Positions 1 to 7,811 of a stretch of 64,000 nucleotides of DNA are shown here, in pieces (position 1 is the first letter of the stretch; each line of letters opens with the position of its first letter). The stretch covers positions 6,615,501-6,679,500 of the forward strand of contig NZ_CP109598.1 of NCBI RefSeq assembly GCF_036327775.1, given 5' to 3'. The notes below the pieces were generated by a model. It did no database searches, was not told where the DNA came from, and saw nothing but the letters and a program-made list of their open reading frames with translations. This DNA is from Streptomyces sp. NBC_01498. Its GTDB lineage: Bacteria > Actinomycetota > Actinomycetes > Streptomycetales > Streptomycetaceae. The translations under genes were made by a program, and so were the position numbers.

Positions 1-30
1 TCGGTGCTTTGTCCGGGTTAGCGTGCCCGC

Positions 31-891
31 ATGACGAACGAGCCCCCGCGCGCGTCCTCCCGGCCCGGACCACGACCCCGACCCCGAACGACCCGCCGAG
101 GCCGCCTGGTCCTGATCGCGACGGCGGTCACCGCCGTCGCGGCGGCCGTGCTCGTGGGAATCTGGGCCACCGGGGAACCGCCCGCCGGAAAACCGAAGAC
201 GGTGCCGCTGCTGATCCCCGAGGGACGGCGCGCCAGCCAGGTGTACGACTCCGTCGACCGGCTCCTCCACGTCCCGCGCGGCACCACCGCGAAGGCGGCG
301 GCCACGGCCCGGCTCCCCCTCCCCGGCGCCGCCAAGCGCAACCCCGAGGGGTATCTCTTCCCGGCCACCTATCCGGTCGGGACCGACACCACCCCGGGCG
401 AGCTGCTCGCCCACATGGTCGACACCGCGCGGCAGCGCTTCGGCGCCGACCACGTCACCGAGGGCGCCCGCCGCAACGGCGTGACGGTGTACCAGACGGT
501 CACCATCGCCAGCATCGTGCAGGCCGAAGCCGCCACGGCCGCCGACATGGCGAAGGTCGCGCGCGTCGTGCACAACCGGCTCGCCCGGGACATGCCGCTC
601 CAGATGGACTCGACCCTCAACTACGCCCTGAACCGCAGCACACTCGACACCACGCACTCCGACCTCAGGACGGAAACCCCCTACAACACCTACGCGTCCA
701 AGGGCCTGCCGCCCACCCCGATCGGCAACCCCGGACAGCAGGCGACAGACGCGGCGATCAACCCGGCGCGGGGCGACTGGCTGTACTTCGTGACGGTCGC
801 GCCGGGGGACACCCGCTTCACCGCCGACTACGCGGAACACCGCCGCAACGTCGAGGAGTTCAACGCCAACCGGAGCGCCGCCGAGAACTGA
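31..891 (+). CDS. mltG: MltG/YceG-like endolytic transglycosylase
   Basis: 286-residue membrane-anchored protein predicted to cut nascent peptidoglycan strands. A basic N-terminus (RPRTTRRGR) is followed by one transmembrane segment at about residues 29-50. The YceG domain starts near residue 66 (LIPEGRRASQVYD) and shows the family landmarks: the ASIVQAEA catalytic-glutamate motif near residue 170, the LQMDSTLNYAL segment, and YNTYASKGLPPTPIGNPG. It is shorter than many actinobacterial MltG proteins (often 350-600 aa), lacking most of the long cytoplasmic N-terminal region. It could be a second, accessory MltG paralogue rather than the division-cluster copy. The ATG at 31 is close to the window edge, so upstream context is missing. 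Confidence 0.85.
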   Translation: MTNEPPRASSRPGPRPRPRTTRRGRLVLIATAVTAVAAAVLVGIWATGEPPAGKPKTVPLLIPEGRRASQVYDSVDRLLHVPRGTTAKAAATARLPLPGAAKRNPEGYLFPATYPVGTDTTPGELLAHMVDTARQRFGADHVTEGARRNGVTVYQTVTIASIVQAEAATAADMAKVARVVHNRLARDMPLQMDSTLNYALNRSTLDTTHSDLRTETPYNTYASKGLPPTPIGNPGQQATDAAINPARGDWLYFVTVAPGDTRFTADYAEHRRNVEEFNANRSAAEN

Positions 892-929
892 ACGGCGGAC
901 CCACGAGGGGTGGCCGCCCGACGGATTCC

Positions 930-1000
930 CCGGACCTCCTCGACCTCCCCGGACCTCCTCGACCTCCTCGACCTCCTCGGACCTCCTCGGACCTCCTCAG
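930..1000. repeat. Short tandem repeat, unit about 9-10 bp
   Basis: The stretch is built from repeated CGACCTCCTC / GGACCTCCTC units, about seven copies in a row. It lies between the stop of the mltG-like gene and the stop of the convergent monooxygenase gene and reaches the last codon of the latter. It is a low-complexity array likely to vary in copy number by slippage; no function is evident. Confidence 0.7.
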
Positions 1001-2091
1001 ACGAGGACGGGCTCCCGCTCCAGCAGGGCCCGGATCTCGCGTACGGCCGCCCGCCCCGCCCGGTTGGCGCCGATCGTGGAGGCCGACGGCCCGTACCCGA
1101 CCAGATGGACGCGCTCGTCCCGTGCGACACGCGTGTCCTCGACCCGCACACCGCCCCCCGGCTCGCGCAGCCCCAACGGCGCCAGATGCCCGATCGCCGG
1201 ACGGAACCCGGTGGCCCACAGGAGCACATCGGCGTCCACCCGCCGCCCGTCGTCCCAGGCCACACCGGTCGGGGTGATCCGGTCGAACATCGGCAGCCGG
1301 TCGAGCACCCCCCGCTCACGCGCCCGGGCGATCGCCTCGTTCACCGGCAGCCCCGTCACCGACACCACGCTCCGGGGCGGCAGCCCGGCCCGTACCCGCT
1401 CGTCCACCAGCGCGACGGCCGCCCGCCCCCACTCCTCGTCGAACGGCCCCTCCCGGAAGACCGGCGGCCTGCGCGTGACCCAGGTCGTTCCCGCCGCCAC
1501 CTCCGCGATCTCCATCAGATGCTGCGTCCCCGAGGCCCCACCGCCGACGACCACCACCCGAAGCCCGGCGAACGCGCCCGGCCCCGGATAGCCCGCCGTG
1601 TGCAACTGGCGGCCCCGGAAAGTCTCCTGCCCCGGGTAACGCGGCCAGAAGGGCCGGTCCCAGGTGCCCGTGGCGCTGATCAGGGCCCGCGCCGACCAGA
1701 CGCCGTCCGACGTCTCGACCCGCAGCCGCCCCCCGCCGCCCTCCCGGACCGCCGACACGTCCACGGGCCGCCGGACCCGCAGACCGAACCGCTCCTCGTA
1801 CGCGGCGAAGTACTCCCCGATCACCTCGGACGACGGCCGCGCCCCGTCGGCGCCGGTCAGCTCCATGCCGGGCAGCGCGTGCATCCCGTGGATCCTCCCG
1901 TACGTGAGCGAGGGCCACCGGAACTGCCAGGCACCGCCCGGTCGGGGCGCGTGGTCGAGCGTCACGAAGTCCCGGTCGGGCTCCAGCCCGGAGCGCCGCA
2001 GATGATAGGCGCCCGACAGCCCGGCCTGCCCCGCGCCGACGACCACGACGTCCACGTCCCGTACCGCCCGCGCCTCACCCAAGTCGTTCAC
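997..2091 (-). CDS. FAD-dependent monooxygenase (flavin-containing monooxygenase/ArsO-like)
   Basis: 364-residue flavoprotein of the NAD(P)H-dependent monooxygenase fold. Near the N-terminus is the FAD-binding VVVVGAGQAG, a second dinucleotide motif VVVVGGGASG appears in the middle for NAD(P)H, and the conserved ATG motifs ISATGTW and LLWATGFRP are both present. These families hydroxylate or oxygenate small nucleophilic substrates; the substrate here is unknown. The open frame extends a long way upstream, but that part is antisense to the convincing yjbQ gene, so I start at the GTG at 2091, which places the Rossmann motif about ten residues from the N-terminus. It diverges from yjbQ with about 55 bp between starts. 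Confidence 0.82.
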   Translation of the reverse strand: MNDLGEARAVRDVDVVVVGAGQAGLSGAYHLRRSGLEPDRDFVTLDHAPRPGGAWQFRWPSLTYGRIHGMHALPGMELTGADGARPSSEVIGEYFAAYEERFGLRVRRPVDVSAVREGGGGRLRVETSDGVWSARALISATGTWDRPFWPRYPGQETFRGRQLHTAGYPGPGAFAGLRVVVVGGGASGTQHLMEIAEVAAGTTWVTRRPPVFREGPFDEEWGRAAVALVDERVRAGLPPRSVVSVTGLPVNEAIARARERGVLDRLPMFDRITPTGVAWDDGRRVDADVLLWATGFRPAIGHLAPLGLREPGGGVRVEDTRVARDERVHLVGYGPSASTIGANRAGRAAVREIRALLEREPVLV

Positions 2092-2146
2092 GTTTCTACC
2101 AACAGACGGGGGCGCGCGGATCATCCCGGCACGGCAGGATGGCCCC

Positions 2147-2569
2147 ATGCCCGACGCCTTCACCACCAGGACCGTGTCCCTCACCACCGGAACCGACGAG
2201 ACCGTCACGGATCTGACGCGGCTCTGCGAACAGTTCCTCCGCGAGACCGCCGGGGGCCGCGACGGCCTCCTCAACATCTTCGTGCCGCACGCCACGGCCG
2301 GCGTGGCCGTCATCGAGACGGGCGCGGGCAGCGACGACGACCTCCTGGCCGCACTGCGCACCCTGCTCCCGCCGGACAGCCGCTGGCAGCACCGCCACGG
2401 CTCCCCGGGCCACGGCCGCGACCACGTCCTCCCGGCCCTGGTCCCGCCCCACGCCACCCTCCCGGTGATCGCCGGCCACCTGGAACTCGGCACCTGGCAA
2501 TCGGTCTGCCTGGTCGACACGAACACCGACAACCCGGACCGCAAGGTCCGGCTGAGCTTCCTGGGCTGA
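2147..2569 (+). CDS. YjbQ family protein (UPF0047, secondary thiamine-phosphate synthase-like)
   Basis: 140-residue single-domain protein matching the YjbQ/UPF0047 family. Visible landmarks are the LNIFVPHATAGVAV segment with the conserved His-Ala-Thr, the acidic ETG after it, the RHGSPGHGRDHVLPAL loop with conserved His and Asp, and the C-terminal GTWQSVCLVDTN strand. Family members from E. coli can replace thiamine-phosphate synthase weakly in vivo, but the physiological reaction is not settled. The length is typical for the family. It is divergent from the flavin monooxygenase gene and appears to be a single-gene transcription unit. Confidence 0.88.
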   Translation: MPDAFTTRTVSLTTGTDETVTDLTRLCEQFLRETAGGRDGLLNIFVPHATAGVAVIETGAGSDDDLLAALRTLLPPDSRWQHRHGSPGHGRDHVLPALVPPHATLPVIAGHLELGTWQSVCLVDTNTDNPDRKVRLSFLG

Positions 2570-2617
2570 CCGGGACCGCCCCGGGAGTGGCCGCCGCACA
2601 CGCGGCCCCCGCGGTAC

Positions 2618-2656
2618 GAGGCGTGAGGCGTAGGACGTGAGGCGTGAGGCGTGAGG
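2618..2656. repeat. Imperfect tandem GGCGTGA repeats
   Basis: Several copies of a 7-8 bp unit (GAGGCGT, GAGGCGTA, GACGTGAG, GCGTGAG) stand directly upstream of an AT-richer promoter-like stretch. The repeat is intergenic, after yjbQ. Function is unknown. Confidence 0.6.
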
Positions 2657-2695
2657 TTGCGCCAATTCCACTTCTCCGCAAACCAGTTGATGTGC

Positions 2696-2852
2696 TATGA
2701 TGTCGGTCCCTTCGGACGTTTTCCGAAGGTGCCACGACCGGACCCACGTGGCGGGCGGCTCCTCTCGCGGAGGAGCGCCAAGCTTGCGAGTCGTACGACC
2801 GCATCGGCGTGCCCCGACCGGGCCACCGTCCATTCGGTGAAGGGTCCTTTCC
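2696..2852 (+). promoter_or_regulatory. Putative promoter and structured 5' leader of the small membrane protein gene
   Basis: A TATGAT -10-like hexamer at 2696-2701 lies in unusually AT-rich DNA. No good -35 element is seen at 17 bp. Downstream, the transcript would fold into two clear hairpins before the GTG at 2853. The first pairs CCTTCGGA (2709-2716) with TCCGAAGG (2722-2729) around a 5-nt loop. The second pairs GCTCCTC (2758-2764) with GAGGAGC (2770-2776) around TCGCG. A leader of about 145 nt with two stable stems before a 70-aa gene suggests RNA-level control or a separate small RNA. It does not match any riboswitch class I recognise. Confidence 0.4.
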
Positions 2853-3065
2853 GTGTCTGTCTCCCTTGTTGATGTTCTCGCCATGTCGCCTTACGCCTTT
2901 CTCGCCGTCGTGCTGACCGTCGTCGCCGTCGTCCTCATCCTGTGCGGGACCTACCTGTGGGCGCTGCACATCAGCGTCCGCGACGTCGACGGGCCCGACC
3001 GGCCCGCGGTCATCATGGCCACGGGGGACCCGCTGAAGGCATTCGTGTTCTGGCGCCGGCGCTGA
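2853..3065 (+). CDS. Small single-pass membrane protein
   Basis: 70-residue protein of unknown function. One hydrophobic helix spans about residues 12-40 (AFLAVVLTVVAVVLILCG), followed by a short polar tail ending in FWRRR. The GTG start at 2853 is chosen because GAAGGG lies 8 bp upstream; an in-frame ATG at 2883 has no ribosome binding site and would cut into the helix. The gene sits between a structured leader and a strong downstream hairpin, so it looks like a monocistronic unit. The family is not recognised. Confidence 0.6.
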   Translation: MSVSLVDVLAMSPYAFLAVVLTVVAVVLILCGTYLWALHISVRDVDGPDRPAVIMATGDPLKAFVFWRRR

Positions 3066-3086
3066 GCCTCCCGGCAAGGCCCGCTC

Positions 3087-3115
3087 GGCCCCGTACCCGC
3101 CCGGTGTACGGGGCC
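3087..3115 (+). terminator. Hairpin terminator after the small membrane protein gene
   Basis: A perfect 10-bp stem, GGCCCCGTAC (3087-3096) with GTACGGGGCC (3106-3115), has a 9-nt loop and is followed by TTCC. It begins 21 bp after the stop codon at 3065, the expected place for an intrinsic terminator in a high-GC actinomycete. Confidence 0.7.
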
Positions 3116-3212
3116 TTCCGACCATCCGCCCCGGCGGCGGCCCGATGGACCCCGGCGGCTCCTCGGCGATCGCCACGAGCGACCCCCGTGACCAGGCCCT
3201 AGGCTCGTACCC

Positions 3213-4169
3213 GTGCCGCCCTCCCGTCTTCGCCGTGTCGCCGTCCTCGTGCTGGAAGGGGCGAAACCCCTCGACGTGGGGATTCCCGCGCAGGTCTTCA
3301 CGACCCGCGAGAGCATGCCGTACGAGGTGCGGGTCTGCGGCGCCGCGCCGGGGCCCGTGGCCGGTGGGGACGGGCTGTCGTACCTCGTCGCGCACGGACT
3401 GGACGCGCTCGTGTGGGCCGACACCGTGTTCCTGCCCGGCTACCGGTTCCCCGACCGGGAGGACCCGGCGCCGGACGTCGTCGCCGCGCTGGTCGCCGCG
3501 CACCGGCGGGGCGCCCGGCTCGCCGCCATCTCGACGGGGGCCTTCGCCCTCGCCGCCACGGGCCTGCTCGACGGCAGACGTGCCACGACGCACTGGCACT
3601 ACACCCGGGCGCTCGCCGCGAAGTACCCGGACGTACGGGTGGACGAGAACGTGCTGTTCGTGGACGAGGGCCCGGTGCTCACCTCGGCCGGCGCCGCCTC
3701 GGGGATCGACCTGTGTCTGCACATGCTGCGCGGCGACCTCGGGGTCGCCGCGTCGAACCACGCGGCCCGGCGGCTGGTCGCGGCCCCCTACCGCAGCGGC
3801 GGCCAGGCCCAGTACGTACCGCGCCGGGTGCCCGAACCGCTCGGCGAGCGGTTCGCCGCCACCCGCGAATGGGCGCTGCGCCGGCTGGACGAGCACCTGA
3901 CCCTCGCGCTGCTCGCCGAGCACGCGGCGGTGTCGCCCCGCACGTTCTCCCGGCGCTTCGTGGAGGACACCGGGTACACACCGATGCGGTGGCTCATGCG
4001 GGCCCGTGTCGACAGGGCGCGGGAACTGCTGGAGCGTTCGGGGCGGAGCGTCGAGCAGATCGCCGCCGAGGTGGGGCTCGGCACCGGCGCGAATCTGCGG
4101 CTGCACTTCCGGAGCACGCTGGGCACCACCCCCAGCGCGTACCGGCGCACCTTCACCCAGGGCGAGTGA
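3213..4169 (+). CDS. GlxA-family transcriptional regulator (DJ-1/PfpI domain plus AraC HTH)
   Basis: 318-residue regulator with two domains. Residues about 5-165 form a DJ-1/PfpI (class I amidotransferase-like) sensor; at the nucleophile elbow the sequence is ISTGAF, so the usual catalytic cysteine is absent and the domain is expected to bind a ligand, not catalyse. Residues about 225-315 form an AraC-type double helix-turn-helix with SPRTFSRRF, GYTPMRWLM and a C-terminal LRLHFRSTLGTTPSAYRR. The GTG at 3213 is the first reasonable start. The neighbours do not reveal its target; a role as activator of a catabolic gene is typical for the family. Confidence 0.88.
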   Translation: MPPSRLRRVAVLVLEGAKPLDVGIPAQVFTTRESMPYEVRVCGAAPGPVAGGDGLSYLVAHGLDALVWADTVFLPGYRFPDREDPAPDVVAALVAAHRRGARLAAISTGAFALAATGLLDGRRATTHWHYTRALAAKYPDVRVDENVLFVDEGPVLTSAGAASGIDLCLHMLRGDLGVAASNHAARRLVAAPYRSGGQAQYVPRRVPEPLGERFAATREWALRRLDEHLTLALLAEHAAVSPRTFSRRFVEDTGYTPMRWLMRARVDRARELLERSGRSVEQIAAEVGLGTGANLRLHFRSTLGTTPSAYRRTFTQGE

Positions 4170-4390
4170 CCCGCCGCCGCGCCGGGCCGCCGGGCTGGTC
4201 GGGCGGCCCGAGCCCGCCGACCCATCGTCCTCCGCCGACCCGCCCGAGTCCTCCGCGTCCCCGAGCCCGGCCGCTCCGCCCCGCGCCCCGTTCGCCCACT
4301 GGCGTGATCCTTGCGAACCATGGCGTTCTCGCCGCCGCCGTACGCACGCGCGGCACGCGAACCTGAAGGGGAACCGAAGGGACACCGCTC

Positions 4391-5389
4391 ATGACTCGCA
4401 TCGCCATCAACGGATTCGGCCGCATCGGACGCAACGCGCTGCGCGTTCTCCTCGCACGTGACACCGGCCTCGACATCGTCGCCGTCAACGACCTCACCGA
4501 GCCCGCCGCCCTCGCGCGGCTCCTCGCCTTCGACACGACCGCCGGCCGTCTCGGCCGCCCGGTCACCGCCGACGGGGACACCCTCGTCGTGGACGGCCGC
4601 CGCATCACCGTGCTCGCCGAACGCGAACCGGCGCGGCTCCCGTGGGCCGACCTCGGCGTCGACATCGTCCTGGAGTCCACCGGCCGCTTCACCTCGGCCG
4701 ACGCCGCCCGTGCCCACCTCACCGCGGGCGCGCGGAAGGTCCTCGTCAGCGCCCCCTCGAACGGCGCGGACGCGACCCTCGCGTTCGGCGTCAACACCGA
4801 GGCGTACGACCCGGCCGCCCACACGATCGTCTCGAACGCCTCGTGCACCACCAACGCCCTCGCGCCGCTGGCCGCCGTGCTCGACGACCTCGCCGGCATC
4901 GAGCACGGATTCATGACCACCGTGCACGCCTACACCCAGGAACAGAACCTCCAGGACGCGCCCCACCGCGACGCCCGCCGCGCCCGTGCCGCCGCCGTCA
5001 ACATCGTGCCGACCACGACCGGCGCCGCCAAGGCCATCGGCCTCGTCCTGCCGAACCTCGACGGCAAACTGTCGGGCGACTCGATCCGCGTACCGGTACC
5101 GGTGGGCTCCATCGTCGAACTCAACACGACCGTCGCCCGCGACGTGACCCGCGACGACGTACTGGCGGCCTACCGCTCGGCGGCCGACGGGTGGCTCGCC
5201 GGGATCCTCGAATACTCGGACGACGCGCTCGTGTCGTCCGACATCACCGGCAACCCGGCCTCGGCGATCTTCGACTCCGCCCTCACCCGGGTCGACGGGC
5301 GGCACATCAAGGTGGTGGCCTGGTACGACAACGAGTGGGGCTTCTCGAACCGGCTGATCGACACGCTCCAGCTCCTCGCCACCGCCTGA
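4391..5389 (+). CDS. gap: Type I glyceraldehyde-3-phosphate dehydrogenase
   Basis: 332-residue cytoplasmic enzyme that oxidises and phosphorylates glyceraldehyde 3-phosphate with NAD+. The Rossmann motif INGFGRIGRN starts at residue 6. Asp34 in AVNDLT fits NAD preference. The catalytic motif SNASCTTN places the nucleophile at Cys152, with His179 in TTVHAYT. The C-terminal WYDNEWGFSNR is complete. GAAGGGGAACCGAAGGG precedes the ATG at 4391. It stands alone, not with pgk and tpiA, so it is probably a secondary gap copy; many actinomycetes carry several. Convergent with the oxidoreductase gene, 16 bp apart. Confidence 0.95.
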   Translation: MTRIAINGFGRIGRNALRVLLARDTGLDIVAVNDLTEPAALARLLAFDTTAGRLGRPVTADGDTLVVDGRRITVLAEREPARLPWADLGVDIVLESTGRFTSADAARAHLTAGARKVLVSAPSNGADATLAFGVNTEAYDPAAHTIVSNASCTTNALAPLAAVLDDLAGIEHGFMTTVHAYTQEQNLQDAPHRDARRARAAAVNIVPTTTGAAKAIGLVLPNLDGKLSGDSIRVPVPVGSIVELNTTVARDVTRDDVLAAYRSAADGWLAGILEYSDDALVSSDITGNPASAIFDSALTRVDGRHIKVVAWYDNEWGFSNRLIDTLQLLATA

Positions 5390-5405
5390 ACCGGCCCCGG
5401 CGCCC

Positions 5406-6365
5406 TCACGCCACGCGGACGACGTGCTTTCCGCGGACACCCCCGGCCTCCAGGGCCCGGTGGGCGTCCGCGATGCCGCCCAGCGGGTGCACGGTGTCGA
5501 CCACGGGGCGCAGGTCGCCGCTCTCCGCGTACCGGGTCAGTTCGGCGAGCAGCGCGTGCCGGGGGTTGCCGCTGAAGAACCGCACCCGCCGGGTGCCGTG
5601 CACGGCCGAGCCGAGGAGGTACGCGAGGCCGGGAAGCGGGCGGTCGATGTCGAACGCGATGGCCACCATGCGCCCGCCGGGTGCCAACAGCCTCCGGAAG
5701 AGCGGGTGTTGGGTGCCCACGGTGTCCATGACGACATCGAACCCGCCCAGCGCGGACGGGTCGGTCGTCCGGTGGTCGAGGGCCTCGTCCGCGCCCAGAC
5801 CCCGGACGAAGTCGAGGTTCCCCGCGCTCGCGAGGGCCGTGACATGGGCGCCGTACAGCTTGCCGAGCTGTACGGCGACGCTGCCGACCCCGCCACTGGC
5901 GCCGCGCACCAGGAGCCGTTCGCCGGGGCGCAGAGCGGCCTTGTCGCGCAGGGCAGTGACGGAGGTCGTCCCGCCCGCGAGAAGGGACACGGCCTCCTCC
6001 GGCGTCAGGTTGGCGGGTGCGGGCGCCAACTGCCGGGCGCGTACGGCCACGTACTCGGCCGCGCTCCCGAACGTCCCCCGCCCCAGCAGCCCCCACACCT
6101 TCTGCCCTTCGCGGGGGCCGGTCACCGACGATCCGACCTCGGCGATCTCTCCCACGAAGTCGATCCCGGTGCGCTGGGGGAAGCGCCGGCCCGTCACCAC
6201 GCGTACCTTCCCCGCCCGCCCGGCGAGTTCGCCGCCGTTGACGGTGGCCGCGTGGACGCGGACCAGCAGTTCGTCCGGCCGGATGTCCGGCACGGGCACC
6301 GTGCCCTCGTACAGCACCTCCGGAGGGCCGTAACGGTCGTAGAGGGCTGCGCGCATGTCCGGCAT
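5406..6365 (-). CDS. Zinc-independent quinone oxidoreductase-like MDR protein (NADP-dependent)
   Basis: 319-residue medium-chain dehydrogenase/reductase. The GroES-like N-terminal half (MRAALYDRYGPPEVL, TVNGGELAGRAGKV) lacks the structural-zinc cysteine cluster. The NADP-binding half has GASGGVGSVAVQLGK. This fits the NADPH:quinone reductase or crotonyl-type reductase branch. An AGGA motif precedes the ATG at 6365. It is transcribed divergently from a TetR gene with repeats in between, the usual arrangement of a repressor and its detoxification target. The true substrate cannot be told from sequence. Confidence 0.87.
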   Translation of the reverse strand: MPDMRAALYDRYGPPEVLYEGTVPVPDIRPDELLVRVHAATVNGGELAGRAGKVRVVTGRRFPQRTGIDFVGEIAEVGSSVTGPREGQKVWGLLGRGTFGSAAEYVAVRARQLAPAPANLTPEEAVSLLAGGTTSVTALRDKAALRPGERLLVRGASGGVGSVAVQLGKLYGAHVTALASAGNLDFVRGLGADEALDHRTTDPSALGGFDVVMDTVGTQHPLFRRLLAPGGRMVAIAFDIDRPLPGLAYLLGSAVHGTRRVRFFSGNPRHALLAELTRYAESGDLRPVVDTVHPLGGIADAHRALEAGGVRGKHVVRVA

Positions 6366-6400
6366 GGTCGGGTCCTGTCCGTGTCTCGGGGCCGCGCGCC

Positions 6401-6491
6401 GGAAGGGAACTCCCGGCGCGTCTCGGGGTCATGAGCGGAAGGGCGGAAGGGACCTCCCGGCTCGGTGAACCGGGAAGGGACCTCCCGGCTC
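6401..6491. repeat. Three copies of a 19-bp repeat in a divergent promoter region
   Basis: GGAAGGGACCTCCCGGCTC occurs exactly at 6445-6463 and 6473-6491, with a diverged third copy (GGAAGGGAACTCCCGGCGC) at 6401-6419. Each copy contains an internal inverted repeat around GGGA..TCCC. They lie between the oxidoreductase start (6365) and the TetR start (6551). They could be regulator-binding sites or a structured leader of the oxidoreductase transcript. Confidence 0.55.
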
Positions 6492-6528
6492 ACCGATCAA
6501 GCCAACCAGACAAACGGACGACACCTTC

Positions 6529-6544
6529 CACTTGTCGTAAAGTG
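6529..6544. promoter_or_regulatory. Putative TetR operator
   Basis: CACTT (6529-6533) and AAGTG (6540-6544) form a 5-bp inverted repeat with a 6-bp spacer, ending 6 bp before the TetR start codon at 6551. The placement fits autorepression and repression of the divergent oxidoreductase, but the match is short. Confidence 0.4.
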
Positions 6545-6550
6545 AGAGAC

Positions 6551-7192
6551 ATGCCTGCTCACGCGTCTCGGAAACCGGGTCTTCGCGCCGACGCCCGGCA
6601 CAACCGCGCGCGCATCCTGGACACCGCGCGCGAGGAGTTCACGACCCGGGGCATCGACGTACCGCTGACGACCATCGCGCGCCGCGCCGGGGTGGGCCCC
6701 GCCACCCTCTACCGGCACTTTCCCACCCGCGCCTCGCTCGTCACCGAAGCCTTCGCCGGACAGCTCGCCCAATGCGTCCGCGCCCTCGACGAGGCCCTGG
6801 AGGATCCGGACCCCTGGCACGGCCTGTGCGCGGTCGTCGAGAAGGTCTGCGCCCTCCAGGTCGCGGACCGGGGCTTCACCGCGGCGTTCCTCTCGGAGTT
6901 CCCGGACGCCGTCGACCACAACCGGGAACGCACCCGGGCCGAGGAAGGTCTCGCCCGGCTCGTACGGCGTGCCAAGGACACCGGGCGGTTGCGCGAGGAC
7001 TTCGACCTCAGCGACCTCACCCTCCTGTTCCTCGCCAACGGCGGCATCGCCGGCGAGTCCACCGAGGTCTCCCTCGCCGCGTCCCGGCGACTGGTCGCCT
7101 ATCTCCTCCACTCCTTCCGGGCCGACCACGCCCGGCCCCTGCCGCCGCCCGCGCCCCTGGGACTCCACCGGCTCCACCGGCCCGCCCCGTAG
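6551..7192 (+). CDS. TetR/AcrR-family transcriptional repressor
   Basis: 213-residue regulator. The N-terminal helix-turn-helix reads ARILDTAREEFTTRG, then TTIARRAGVGPATLYRHFPTR at about residues 40-60, which is the classical TetR DNA-binding signature. The C-terminal domain is an alpha-helical ligand pocket of unknown specificity. I choose the ATG at 6551 because it places the HTH about 25 residues from the N-terminus; an upstream in-frame ATG at 6431 would run through the repeat-rich promoter region. It is divergent from the quinone oxidoreductase-like gene, its likely target. Confidence 0.9.
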   Translation: MPAHASRKPGLRADARHNRARILDTAREEFTTRGIDVPLTTIARRAGVGPATLYRHFPTRASLVTEAFAGQLAQCVRALDEALEDPDPWHGLCAVVEKVCALQVADRGFTAAFLSEFPDAVDHNRERTRAEEGLARLVRRAKDTGRLREDFDLSDLTLLFLANGGIAGESTEVSLAASRRLVAYLLHSFRADHARPLPPPAPLGLHRLHRPAP

Positions 7193-7214
7193 GAGAACGG
7201 TCACTGTCAGTGGC

Positions 7215-7748
7215 ATGCGCTTGAATCAGCTCATGGACGACTCGACCGACTCGACGCGCATGTGGATCACCCCCGTTCCGGCACTGGACCCGGACCTGCC
7301 GGCGGTGCTCCTCGGCCACGACCACTCCTCCCGGGACCCCGGTGAGCGCGCGGTCTCGCTGCTGCTCGACCGGGGACACGAGGGCGAGGAAGGCGTGTTC
7401 TACCTGCTGCCGTTCGACCTCGCCGCCCGCTACGAGCGGACGGCCGACCGGCTCGCCGTCGTCGTCACCACCTCCCGGCAGGTGCTCGCCGGGGCGCTGA
7501 CGGACCGCGCCGACCCCTCGTACGACGACCTCGCCCCTCTCGCGGACCTGCCCGGCGACGGGACGGAGCAGGACCGCATAGCCCTGCTGCGCCGCGAGAT
7601 CGTGACGGACTTCGTTCCCGCCGGCCGAGGCGGGGAGCAGCAGCCGGTGTTCCTCATCGACCAGGAGGGATCCGCGTCCCCCGTGGAGCTGTTCGCACGC
7701 TTCGAGGAAGGCGAGGCGGGCCTGGCCGTGCTCAACGCCGTCGGCTGA
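7215..7748 (+). CDS. Conserved hypothetical protein
   Basis: 177-residue acidic, soluble protein that I cannot assign to a family. It has no signal peptide, membrane segment or clear catalytic motif. Segments such as PAVLLGHDHSSRDPGERAVS and EGVFYLLPFDLAARYERTAD suggest a compact alpha/beta domain. The ATG at 7215 is weakly supported; an in-frame ATG at 7233 (MDDSTDS) is an equally possible start. It follows the TetR gene by 22 bp but may have its own promoter. A hairpin terminator lies directly after it. Confidence 0.6.
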   Translation: MRLNQLMDDSTDSTRMWITPVPALDPDLPAVLLGHDHSSRDPGERAVSLLLDRGHEGEEGVFYLLPFDLAARYERTADRLAVVVTTSRQVLAGALTDRADPSYDDLAPLADLPGDGTEQDRIALLRREIVTDFVPAGRGGEQQPVFLIDQEGSASPVELFARFEEGEAGLAVLNAVG

Positions 7749-7752
7749 CGGC

Positions 7753-7782
7753 GGTCCGCCCGCGCGGGTGTCCGGGCGGACC
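7753..7782. terminator. Hairpin between convergent genes
   Basis: GGTCCGCCCG (7753-7762) pairs with CGGGCGGACC (7773-7782) around a 10-nt loop. It lies 5 bp after the stop at 7748 and before the convergent TetR gene ending at 7812, so it may serve both directions. Confidence 0.6.
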
Positions 7783-7811
7783 CGGCCGCCCTCACCGGCC
7801 GGGCGTGCCCG

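Noticed and set aside
2092..2601. N-terminal extension of the flavin monooxygenase by 170 residues
   Set aside because: The extension is antisense to yjbQ, is Arg/Ser/Cys-rich, and would put the FAD motif far from the N-terminus.
2696..2852. Known riboswitch upstream of the small membrane protein
   Set aside because: Two simple hairpins are present, but no conserved core of any class I know could be matched.
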